DNA from: Oligosphaeraceae bacterium
GTDB lineage: Bacteria; Verrucomicrobiota; Lentisphaeria; Oligosphaerales; Oligosphaeraceae
DNA: 12,698 nt
NCBI GenBank assembly: GCA_012515455.1
Contig: JAAYYJ010000220.1
Location: 1 to 12,698, forward strand
Direction of reading: 5' to 3'
Made by a program: the position numbers and the translations under genes. Positions 1 to 5,893 of the stretch are shown in pieces. The notes below the pieces were generated by a model, which ran no database searches, was not told where the DNA came from, and saw only the letters and a list, made by a program, of their open reading frames with translations. Each line of letters starts with the position of its first letter. Position 1 is the first letter of the stretch.

Positions 1-105
1 AGACTGCAGCACCTGCAATGCCCGCCGGCAGCGCCGCCACAGTAGCAGACCAAAAAGCGAAACTGCCAATAATAAACCTGAAAGCAATCCCAGCCAAATA
101 AACAT
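1..105 (-). CDS. N-terminus of a membrane-anchored protein (partial)
   Basis: Reading the minus strand from an ATG at 105 gives 35 codons that stay open to the window edge, so only the N-terminus is present. It starts MFIWLGLLSGLLLAVSFG, a hydrophobic stretch of about 20 residues, followed at once by a basic cluster (WRRCRR) and then LQVLQS. That is the shape of an uncleaved signal anchor with a cytoplasmic C-terminal part. RmuC-type nuclease-like proteins and some sensor kinases begin this way, but 35 residues do not identify a family. A GGAAGG Shine-Dalgarno-like sequence lies at 120-125 on the same strand, 14 nt before the start, which is rather far. The gene diverges from the plus-strand operon that begins at 434. 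Confidence 0.55.
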   Translation of the reverse strand, partial: MFIWLGLLSGLLLAVSLFGLLLWRRCRRALQVLQS

Positions 106-121
106 GGTATTAAGTTATACC

Positions 122-135
122 TTCCCGGGCGGGAA
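122..135. repeat. Short palindrome in divergent region (operator candidate)
   Basis: The sequence TTCCCGGGCGGGAA is an inverted repeat with 6-bp arms around a 2-bp centre. It sits between the two divergent genes and overlaps the Shine-Dalgarno-like sequence of the minus-strand gene at 120-125. A regulator binding here could act on either gene. GC-rich DNA produces such short palindromes by chance, so support is weak. Confidence 0.3.
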
Positions 136-205
136 TTTATTCCCAACCCAAACCAGATTCCTGGCAGACTATCCGGAGTGATGCGCAGACAACTTGCCGG
201 CAGCC

Positions 206-236
206 TTGATATTACGGTATGAACCAATAATATATA
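206..236 (+). promoter_or_regulatory. Candidate sigma-70 type promoter for the first operon
   Basis: TTGATA at 206-211 is close to the -35 consensus TTGACA. An AT-rich tract follows with TAATAT at 228-233 (16-bp spacing, 4 of 6 matches) or TATATA at 231-236 (19-bp spacing, 5 of 6 matches). This is the only reasonable -35/-10 pair I see upstream of 434. It would give a 5' leader of roughly 190 nt, containing the 24-bp-period repeat. The call rests on consensus matching alone. Confidence 0.3.
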
Positions 237-292
237 CCGGCAAAGAGGTAATTTCTCCCGGCAATTGCATTTCTCTGCCTGCGGCACTATAT

Positions 293-338
293 TTTACCAT
301 TCCTCGGCAGCATCAATTTACCGTTCCTCTGCAGCATC
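293..338 (+). repeat. Two-copy 22-bp direct repeat, period 24 bp
   Basis: Two 22-bp copies, 293-314 and 317-338, match at 20 of 22 positions. Both begin TTTACC and end GCAGCATC; the differences are A/G at the seventh base and G/T at the fourteenth. The 24-bp period is close to two helical turns, which would suit a regulator binding both copies on one face of the DNA. The period is also a multiple of three, so a repeat inside a coding sequence would look the same. Confidence 0.5.
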
Positions 339-433
339 CGGCGCTGCAGTACTATTCACCACATCAGGTCCCGGAACAAGCTGCTGTCCCCTTTCCGGCC
401 CGGCCGTGCCATCCAAACTCCAAACCCGGCAAC

Positions 434-1891
434 ATGAGCACTTACCGCAAAGTAATAGAATTCAAGACAGTCGCAGATTTTCGCGCCTATCTGGCCCAGG
501 AAAATTTCCTCATCCCGCTGGCCGATTCAGTTCCCGCCGATGGCAGTGCGGCCTTGGCTCAGCCCATCAAGGCTCTGGGGCAGACCATCGGCAACCGCTG
601 GGCCATCCTGCCCATGGAAGGATGGGACTGCCGCCCGGATGGCGCGCCCAGTGAATTCACCCGCCGCCGCTGGCTGAATTTCGCCACCAGCGGGGCGAAA
701 CTGATTTACGGCACCGAAGCCGCTGCAGTGATGTCTTCCGGGCGCAGCAACCCGCGTCAGCTCATGGCAGTGCCCGGGACCACCAAAGCCCTGCAGAACC
801 TCTGCCGCGAAATGCGACAGCTGCATCGGGAAAAATTCGGCTCCGACGAGGATTTGTGCATCGGCCTGCAGCTGACTCACTCCGGCCGGTTCTCGCATCC
901 CCATCAAGACGCGGTACTGGAACCGGTTACCGCGTACTCCCATCCGCTGCTGGACCGCAAATTCGGCAACTCGCCCAAAGACGTGGTCAGCGACGAGGGC
1001 CTGGCGCAGATTATCCGCGCTTTCATTACCGCCGCCGGAGTGGCCCAGGAGGCCGGCTTCGATTTTGTCGATTTCAAACACGCCCATGGCTACCTCGGAC
1101 ATGAATTCCTGACCGCCTATGATCGCCCGGGACCGTATGGCGGCTCCTGGGAAAACCGCACCCGCTTTTTCCGGGAAGTCGCAGAGGGCATCAGGAAGTC
1201 CTGCCCGGGACTGAAACTATCCGCCCGCCTCAGCATCTTCGATATGTTTCCCTTCGTTAAAGGCGAAGACGGGGTCGGACATCCTATGCCATGGGAGGGG
1301 AATTATCCCTACGCCTTCGGCGGCGACGGCAGCGGTCTGGCCATGGACCCGGAACTGCAGGACACCTGCGCCTTCGTCCGCCTGCTGCAAGAATACGGCG
1401 TGGAGCTGATCTGCGGGACCATCGGCAGCCCGTACTACAATGTCCATGCCCAGCGCCCCGCCTATTATCCGGTCAGCGACGGTTATCAGATGCCTGAGCA
1501 TCCGCTCTTCAATGTCGCGCGGCACCTGGCCGCGGTCAAACGCCTGCGGGAAAAATGCCCCGGGCTGCTGGTGGTCGGTTCCGGCTACACCTGCCTGCAG
1601 GAGTACCTCCCCAATGCCGCCGAGGCCGCCCTGAACAACCACTGGACGGATTTTGTCGGCATCGGAAGGATGGTGCTCTCCTACCCGGAAATCTGCGCCG
1701 ACACCCTGGCCGGACGCCCGCTTCAGCGCCAGCGTATCTGCCGGACCTTCGGGGACTGCACCAACGCCCCCAGGAACGGCATGATCTCAGGGTGCTTCCC
1801 GCTGGATGATTTTTACAAACGCCTGCCCGAGGCCGCCCGCCTAAGAGAATGCAAACGCGCGGCCCAAGACAAACTGACCAAGCAGGAGTAA
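434..1891 (+). CDS. Old Yellow Enzyme-family NADH:flavin oxidoreductase, single domain
   Basis: A predicted cytosolic FMN-dependent TIM-barrel reductase of 485 residues. Visible family motifs are NRWAILPMEGWD (54-65), QLTHSGRF (146-153), HAHGYLGHEF (216-225), YGGSWENRTRFF (235-246), and the FMN-phosphate loops GSGYT (382-386) and GIGRM (409-413). It lacks the C-terminal flavodoxin-like and NAD(P)-binding domains of dienoyl-CoA reductase-type members. Two departures stand out. The active-site His pair of YqjM-type enzymes (HAAH) reads KHAH, so the first His is Lys215. The C-terminal cysteine motif is C436-x5-C442-x11-C454 rather than the usual four-cysteine iron-sulfur motif. I chose the ATG at 434 because family similarity starts there; no clear Shine-Dalgarno sequence precedes it, and a TTG at 194 would add 80 unconserved residues. 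First gene of a four-gene operon; the substrate, probably an activated alkene or a related electrophile, is unknown. Confidence 0.82.
   Translation: MSTYRKVIEFKTVADFRAYLAQENFLIPLADSVPADGSAALAQPIKALGQTIGNRWAILPMEGWDCRPDGAPSEFTRRRWLNFATSGAKLIYGTEAAAVMSSGRSNPRQLMAVPGTTKALQNLCREMRQLHREKFGSDEDLCIGLQLTHSGRFSHPHQDAVLEPVTAYSHPLLDRKFGNSPKDVVSDEGLAQIIRAFITAAGVAQEAGFDFVDFKHAHGYLGHEFLTAYDRPGPYGGSWENRTRFFREVAEGIRKSCPGLKLSARLSIFDMFPFVKGEDGVGHPMPWEGNYPYAFGGDGSGLAMDPELQDTCAFVRLLQEYGVELICGTIGSPYYNVHAQRPAYYPVSDGYQMPEHPLFNVARHLAAVKRLREKCPGLLVVGSGYTCLQEYLPNAAEAALNNHWTDFVGIGRMVLSYPEICADTLAGRPLQRQRICRTFGDCTNAPRNGMISGCFPLDDFYKRLPEAARLRECKRAAQDKLTKQE
1884..1888 (+). promoter_or_regulatory. Ribosome binding site of the second operon gene
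   Basis: AGGAG lies inside the last codons of the OYE gene, 6 nt before the ATG at 1895. It fixes that start and implies translational coupling with the upstream gene, whose stop ends only 3 nt before it. Confidence 0.7.
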
Positions 1892-1894
1892 TAG

Positions 1895-2842
1895 ATGCGC
1901 ACTCACGACTTCATCACCTTGCTGGATCGGAGCCAGCGCCGCTATCATCTCCTGGGCGACGAAAACTGCGGGCTGATCATCGCCCTGGATGTGGAAGGGC
2001 GCCTCTTTTCCCTGCTGGACGGAGAGGTCATCAGCCGGGTCAACCCCGAGGCCTTCATGGGCTTCAGCGACAGCAACCGGTACTTGAATCCAGGCGGAGA
2101 CGGCTTCTGGCCCGCCCCGGAAGGCTCATGCCTGGGATACGAGTACTCCACCGCCGCCTGGAGGGTCCCCCCGGGATTATGCCATGCCCGCTGGCAGGTC
2201 CAGAAAAAGAGTGCGTATAGCGTATGTATCAGCGCCGAAATCGACCTGATCAATGCCCAGGGACGCGGCTTGCCCTGCCGCTTCACCCGCAGCATCAGCA
2301 TCGCCAGCCGCCCGGGCGAGTTGCAGCAGCAGGTCCGGGAGAGCATCGAGTATCTCGGCAAAGAGACCCTCACTCCCAGCCAGGCCCTGCTGGCCCCCTG
2401 GTCGCTCTGCCAGTTCGATTGCGATGAGCATTGCCACCTGCTCCTGCCGCCCTGCCCCCCGGAAGACCTCTGGGACCTCTACACCCCCGCCAGCGACTGC
2501 CACCGCCGTAACACTCCGGAGGGCTGCCGGGTCGGACTGAAAACCGCTTTCCGCTTCCAGCTGGGACTCAGCCCCAAGGTCGACTGGCTGGAATTCCGTA
2601 ACCCGGCCAGACATTTCCTGGTCCACCGCACGGCTGCGCCCCTGCCGGAGAACCTGCACTACATCGATATCGCTGACCAGGACTGCGCCAACCTGCCCGG
2701 CGGACGGGCAGTTCGCTTCAGCGCCTACTGCGACCCCAGCGGCTTCATGGAAATCGAGGCCGCCGGCGGCACCCCGGCACGGCTCTGCCCCAATGCCTGC
2801 ACCAGCCTGGATATCACTACTGTCTGCCGCAAGCTAAACTGA
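1895..2842 (+). CDS. Cysteine-rich protein with a mutarotase-like motif, function unknown
   Basis: A 315-residue protein with no signal peptide or membrane segment. I do not recognise a characterised family. The most telling stretch is GGDGFWPAPEGS (67-78), followed by LGYEYS (80-85). It resembles the G-G-x-x-x-W-P-A-P motif of uncharacterised galactose-mutarotase-like beta-sandwich proteins (DUF4380-like), which would suggest carbohydrate binding or epimerisation. The alternating strand-like pattern elsewhere agrees with an all-beta fold. The protein has 16 cysteines, about 5% of residues, including LCQFDCDEHC around 165-175; this is high and may mean metal binding or simply an anaerobic host. 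The start at 1895 is fixed by a good ribosome binding site. It lies 3 nt behind the OYE gene and 37 nt ahead of the ABC ATPase, so it probably belongs to the same pathway. Confidence 0.7.
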   Translation: MRTHDFITLLDRSQRRYHLLGDENCGLIIALDVEGRLFSLLDGEVISRVNPEAFMGFSDSNRYLNPGGDGFWPAPEGSCLGYEYSTAAWRVPPGLCHARWQVQKKSAYSVCISAEIDLINAQGRGLPCRFTRSISIASRPGELQQQVRESIEYLGKETLTPSQALLAPWSLCQFDCDEHCHLLLPPCPPEDLWDLYTPASDCHRRNTPEGCRVGLKTAFRFQLGLSPKVDWLEFRNPARHFLVHRTAAPLPENLHYIDIADQDCANLPGGRAVRFSAYCDPSGFMEIEAAGGTPARLCPNACTSLDITTVCRKLN

Positions 2843-2879
2843 CCTGCGTGGGCGCAGCCGCCGGCACAACGGACCGCCA

Positions 2880-4874
2880 ATGTCAGAGCCATTATTAGAA
2901 GTCACGAACCTCAGCATATCCTTCCGCAGCGGAAAGAGAGTCCTGCCAGCCGTGCAGGACGCAAATTTCAGCCTTCGGGCCGGTGAGATGCTGGCCCTGG
3001 TAGGTGAGTCCGGCTCCGGAAAATCCGTCACCGCGCTCGCTCTGCTGGGGCTGCTGCCCCCGGCGGTCGCAGTTATCGAACAGGGGCAGGCCTGGTTCCG
3101 GGGCCAGGATTTGCTGCAGACCCCCCCGCGGCAGTGGCAGGATATCCGGGGCCGGCAAATCGCCATGATTTTCCAGGAGCCCATGACCGCCTTGAATCCG
3201 GTGCTCAGCATCGGCCAGCAGCTGGGCGAAGTGCTGCAGCGGCACCAGAATTTGCCGGGCCAGGAGCGGCGCGTCAGATGTTTGCAGCTCCTGCAGGAAG
3301 TCGGCCTGCCCGATCCCGGACAGCGCCTGCAGGACTACCCGCATCAGCTCTCCGGGGGGATGCGGCAGCGGGTAATGATTGCCATGGCCCTGGCCTGCCG
3401 CCCGCAGTTGCTGCTGGCCGATGAACCGACCACCGCTCTGGATGTCACCGTCCAGGCGCAAATCATGGCCCTGCTAGACCGCCTGCGCCGGGAGACCGGC
3501 ACTGCAGTGCTGTTCATAACCCATAACCTCGCCCTGGTCTCGCAATACGCCGACCAGTGCGCCGTGATGTATGCCGGACAGATTCTGGAACAAGGTGAGT
3601 GCCGGCAGACCCTGCAGCAACCCCAGCACCCGTACACCAGAATGCTGCTGCGGGCGATGCCGCAAGTACTCACTCACGGCCGCCAGCTCGCGACCATCCC
3701 CGGAGGATTGCCCGGACCCGAGGCAGACCGCAGGGCCTGCGTCTTCGCCCCCCGCTGCCCCTTCGCCCAGGACCTCTGCCGGCAGAAACTGCCGCCCCAG
3801 AACACCGTCAGACCGGGGCATGCCGTCCGCTGCCATTTCGCCGGACAGCTGTCCGCCCTCCCGCCAGCGCCGGCAGAAACACCGGCTTCCCCAAACGCTG
3901 CCGCCGGGCCTCTGCTGTCCGTCCGGAACCTGAAAGTCCATTTCCCCTGCCAGGCGCCTTTCTGGCGGCGGCAGCGCAATGTGGTCAAGGCGGTCGACGG
4001 CCTCAGCCTGTCGCTGTACCCGGGCGAGACCCTGGCCCTGGTCGGCGAGTCCGGCTGCGGCAAGACTACTGTCGGCAAGGCCCTGGTCCGGCTCCTGGAA
4101 CCGAGCGCGGGCGAAATCATCCTCAATGACGGACAGCACCTGGAGAAGCTCCCCCGCACCCAGATGCTCCCCTTCCGCAAAAGCGTGCAGATGATTTTTC
4201 AGGACCCCTACTCCAGCCTCAACCCCCGCCTGATGCTCAGTGAGAGCCTGGAGGAAGGCATGCTCGCCCAGGGCATCGGCCGCACTCCGGCCGAGCGCCG
4301 GGACCGGCAAATCGAGCTGTTGCAGCAGGTCGGCCTGAGTGCCGACATGCTGACCCGCTACCCGCATCAGTTCTCGGGGGGGCAGCGCCAGCGCCTAGTG
4401 CTGGCCCGCGCCCTGGCGGTGCAGCCGCAAGTCATCGTCTGCGACGAATGCACCAGCGCCCTGGATGTCTCGGTCCAGGCGCAGATTCTGAATCTGTTGC
4501 AGGGTCTGCAGCGGCGCCTGAACCTGGCTTACCTGTTCATTACTCATGATTTAAGCCTAGTCAGCTGCCTGGCCGACCGGGTCGCTGTAATGTACCTGGG
4601 ACGGATTGTGGAACAAGGCTCGGTACCGGAAATCTTCGGCCGGCCGCAGCATCCGTATACCAGAGCCCTGCAGGCAGCCGCACCGCGCCTGGACGCGACC
4701 GGGGTGAAGAAGCTGCATCTGGAGGGCGATGTCCCCAACCCCATCTCCCCCCCGTCCGGTTGTCATTTTCACCCCCGCTGCCCCCTCGCCAGTCCGAAAT
4801 GCCGCCAGGAATACCCCCCGGAAATCAAACTCAGCCCAACCCACCTCTGCCGATGCATACTTACCTCTCCCTGA
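2880..4874 (+). CDS. Fused DppD-DppF type oligopeptide ABC transporter ATPase
   Basis: A 664-residue protein with two complete ABC ATPase halves joined head to tail, as in YejF/GsiA-type fusions. Half one has Walker A GESGSGKS (42-49), Q-loop FQEP (98-101), signature LSGGMRQR (157-164), Walker B LLLADEP (177-183) and switch His215. Half two has GESGCGKT (389-396), FQDP (440-443), FSGGQRQR (498-505), VIVCDE (518-523) and His556. Each half ends in the oligopeptide-transporter C-terminal extension HPYTR...(F/H)xPRCP. Each extension carries cysteines (287, 293, 300, 318; and 628, 634, 641, 657/659) in the pattern proposed to hold an iron-sulfur cluster in DppD-like subunits. Both ATPase sites look intact, so the protein should power import of a peptide-, sugar- or metal-complex-like solute at the inner membrane. 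No permease or binding-protein gene is adjacent. The start lacks a strong Shine-Dalgarno sequence. Confidence 0.9.
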   Translation: MSEPLLEVTNLSISFRSGKRVLPAVQDANFSLRAGEMLALVGESGSGKSVTALALLGLLPPAVAVIEQGQAWFRGQDLLQTPPRQWQDIRGRQIAMIFQEPMTALNPVLSIGQQLGEVLQRHQNLPGQERRVRCLQLLQEVGLPDPGQRLQDYPHQLSGGMRQRVMIAMALACRPQLLLADEPTTALDVTVQAQIMALLDRLRRETGTAVLFITHNLALVSQYADQCAVMYAGQILEQGECRQTLQQPQHPYTRMLLRAMPQVLTHGRQLATIPGGLPGPEADRRACVFAPRCPFAQDLCRQKLPPQNTVRPGHAVRCHFAGQLSALPPAPAETPASPNAAAGPLLSVRNLKVHFPCQAPFWRRQRNVVKAVDGLSLSLYPGETLALVGESGCGKTTVGKALVRLLEPSAGEIILNDGQHLEKLPRTQMLPFRKSVQMIFQDPYSSLNPRLMLSESLEEGMLAQGIGRTPAERRDRQIELLQQVGLSADMLTRYPHQFSGGQRQRLVLARALAVQPQVIVCDECTSALDVSVQAQILNLLQGLQRRLNLAYLFITHDLSLVSCLADRVAVMYLGRIVEQGSVPEIFGRPQHPYTRALQAAAPRLDATGVKKLHLEGDVPNPISPPSGCHFHPRCPLASPKCRQEYPPEIKLSPTHLCRCILTSP

Positions 4875-5653
4875 CCAACGATTTGGCCCAGTCCGGACTG
4901 CGGCCGGAAGACAGTGTTCTGGTTCACTCCTCCATGAAAGCGATTGGCGAGGTCGAAGGCCGCGCCGATACCGTCCTGGATGTCCTGATGGATTATTTTG
5001 GCCGGCGGGGGCTGCTGGTTTTTCCTACTCTGACCTGGAGCAATGTCAATGCCGCGCAGCCCCGCTTTTCCGTCCGGGAAACAGCTTCAGTGGTCGGCAT
5101 CCTGCCCCAGCTCTTTCGCCAGCGCCCGGGTGTGATCCGCTCTCTGCACCCCACCCACTCGGTCGCAGCCTGCGGAGCCGATGCCGGCGCCTTCTGCGCC
5201 GGGCATGAACGCTTCCAGTCACCCTGCGCCCGCCAGTCGCCCTGGGGGAAACTCTACGACCGCAAGGGCAAAATTCTGTTCCTGGGTGCCAGTATCGCCC
5301 ACAACACCTTCCTGCATGCGGTGGAAGAATGGTTCGACCTGGATGCCACGGTCAGTTTGGATACTCAGCAGCTGGAGGTCTGCGACGAGGCCGGACGAGT
5401 AGTCAGCCTGCCCTCCCGCCGTCATACCGGCGGACATTCGCAATTCTATGACCTGATGGAAGCACCATTCCTGGCCGCCGGAGCGCTGACCCGCTGCCGC
5501 ATCGGCGACGCAGCCTGCTGCATCCTCGACGCCCGCGCTGCCGCCGACTGCACCCGCAGGATGCTCCTGGAAAATCCGCAGCTGTTCATCTTGGAATGGA
5601 ACCATGACCATCCGCAGTTCTGGGCCCAAATCCAGAACCGGCGGCCAGAATAA
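4853..5653 (+). CDS. AAC(3)-family acetyl-CoA-dependent N-acetyltransferase
   Basis: A 266-residue protein of the aminoglycoside 3-N-acetyltransferase (AAC(3)/YokD) fold. Motifs are LVHSSMKAIGEVEG (23-36), typical of the CoA-binding start of the family, LLVFPT (54-59), RSLHPTHSVAACG (96-108) with the conserved His102, QSPWGKLY (128-135) and LFLGASIAHNTFLHAVE (142-158). The family transfers acetyl from acetyl-CoA to an amino group. Members include resistance enzymes, biosynthetic enzymes and many of unknown substrate, so drug resistance should not be assumed. I chose the ATG at 4853, which overlaps the end of the ABC gene by 22 nt, because family similarity begins there. A TTG at 4760 in the same frame would add a proline-rich, unconserved 31-residue leader lying within the ABC gene. 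The overlap indicates translational coupling. Last gene of the first operon. Confidence 0.85.
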   Translation: MHTYLSLTNDLAQSGLRPEDSVLVHSSMKAIGEVEGRADTVLDVLMDYFGRRGLLVFPTLTWSNVNAAQPRFSVRETASVVGILPQLFRQRPGVIRSLHPTHSVAACGADAGAFCAGHERFQSPCARQSPWGKLYDRKGKILFLGASIAHNTFLHAVEEWFDLDATVSLDTQQLEVCDEAGRVVSLPSRRHTGGHSQFYDLMEAPFLAAGALTRCRIGDAACCILDARAAADCTRRMLLENPQLFILEWNHDHPQFWAQIQNRRPE

Positions 5654-5749
5654 GCCCTGAACCGGACCGGCGGAACGAACCACGAGGGCACCGCAACAAC
5701 CAACCAATCGCAGGCATTTCTAATAAATACTGAGTGATATTTTTGCCAG

Positions 5750-5802
5750 CCAGGACAATTTTTTAACAAAATCGCGGTCATTATGTCAAATTCTTGTCCT
5801 GG
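5750..5802. promoter_or_regulatory. 53-bp imperfect palindrome (operator or terminator candidate)
   Basis: CCAGGACAA at 5750-5758 pairs perfectly with TTGTCCTGG at 5794-5802. Symmetry continues inward about base 5776: TTT/AAA (5762-5764 with 5788-5790), ACA/TGT (5766-5768 with 5784-5786) and AAT/ATT (5770-5772 with 5780-5782), separated by short mismatches. In total 18 of 23 facing positions pair, around a CGCGGTC centre. It begins 97 nt after the acetyltransferase stop and is followed by a T-rich run (about 5803-5823). It could therefore end the first operon as a hairpin terminator, or serve as an operator for the gene starting at 5894. Confidence 0.55.
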
Positions 5803-5822
5803 TGATTGTATTTTTGTGTTTT

Positions 5823-5838
5823 TATATTACAGTATAAG
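5823..5838 (+). promoter_or_regulatory. Candidate -10 region for the second operon
   Basis: Two -10-like hexamers lie here, TATATT at 5823-5828 and TATAAG at 5833-5838, each matching 5 of 6 consensus positions in an AT-rich stretch just after the long palindrome. No convincing -35 box sits at the right distance from either. Transcription would start some 45-65 nt upstream of the ATG at 5894. Confidence 0.4.
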
Positions 5839-5880
5839 CACAATCGCAGGCAATACGCACAATTGAATGCAATCCCAAGC

Positions 5881-5886
5881 AAAGGA
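5881..5886 (+). promoter_or_regulatory. Ribosome binding site that decides the start at 5894
   Basis: AAAGGA lies 7 nt before the ATG at 5894. The in-frame ATG at 5867 has no such site and would add nine unconserved residues, so 5894 is preferred. Confidence 0.7.
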
Positions 5887-5893
5887 AACTGCA

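Larger units (their letters stand above)
106..433. other. Divergent intergenic region / leader of the first operon
   Basis: This 328-bp stretch separates the minus-strand membrane protein from the first plus-strand gene and is more AT-rich than its surroundings. It holds a palindrome at 122-135, a weak promoter candidate at 206-236 and a direct repeat at 293-338. A reading frame is open from a TTG at 194 into the OYE gene. Its first 80 codons have no recognisable family content and the conserved protein begins only at the ATG at 434, so I treat the stretch as non-coding leader. A real N-terminal extension cannot be excluded. Confidence 0.6.
5705..5852. repeat. AT-rich element flanked by perfect 12-bp direct repeats
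   Basis: CAATCGCAGGCA occurs at 5705-5716 and again at 5841-5852. The 124 bp between the copies are much more AT-rich than the surrounding genes and contain, nearly centred, the long palindrome at 5750-5802. Nearer the ends, ATACTG at 5727-5732 faces CAGTAT at 5830-5835. Flanking direct repeats around a symmetric interior is the layout of a miniature transposable element with target-site duplication, but there are no clean terminal inverted repeats directly inside the duplications. Two binding sites for one regulator would fit equally well. Confidence 0.4.

Noticed and set aside
194..433. An 80-codon N-terminal extension of the OYE gene from a TTG start.
   Set aside because: No family similarity, no ribosome binding site, and the conserved protein begins at the ATG at 434. 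Kept as a possibility only.
3474..4367. A 297-codon minus-strand open frame opposite the ABC ATPase gene.
   Set aside because: It lies entirely within the fused ATPase coding sequence, whose motifs are intact, and its translation shows no domain.
5760..5830. AT-rich stretch considered as a replication origin or small RNA gene.
   Set aside because: No DnaA-box cluster or dnaA neighbourhood is seen, and nothing beyond the palindrome supports a separate RNA.
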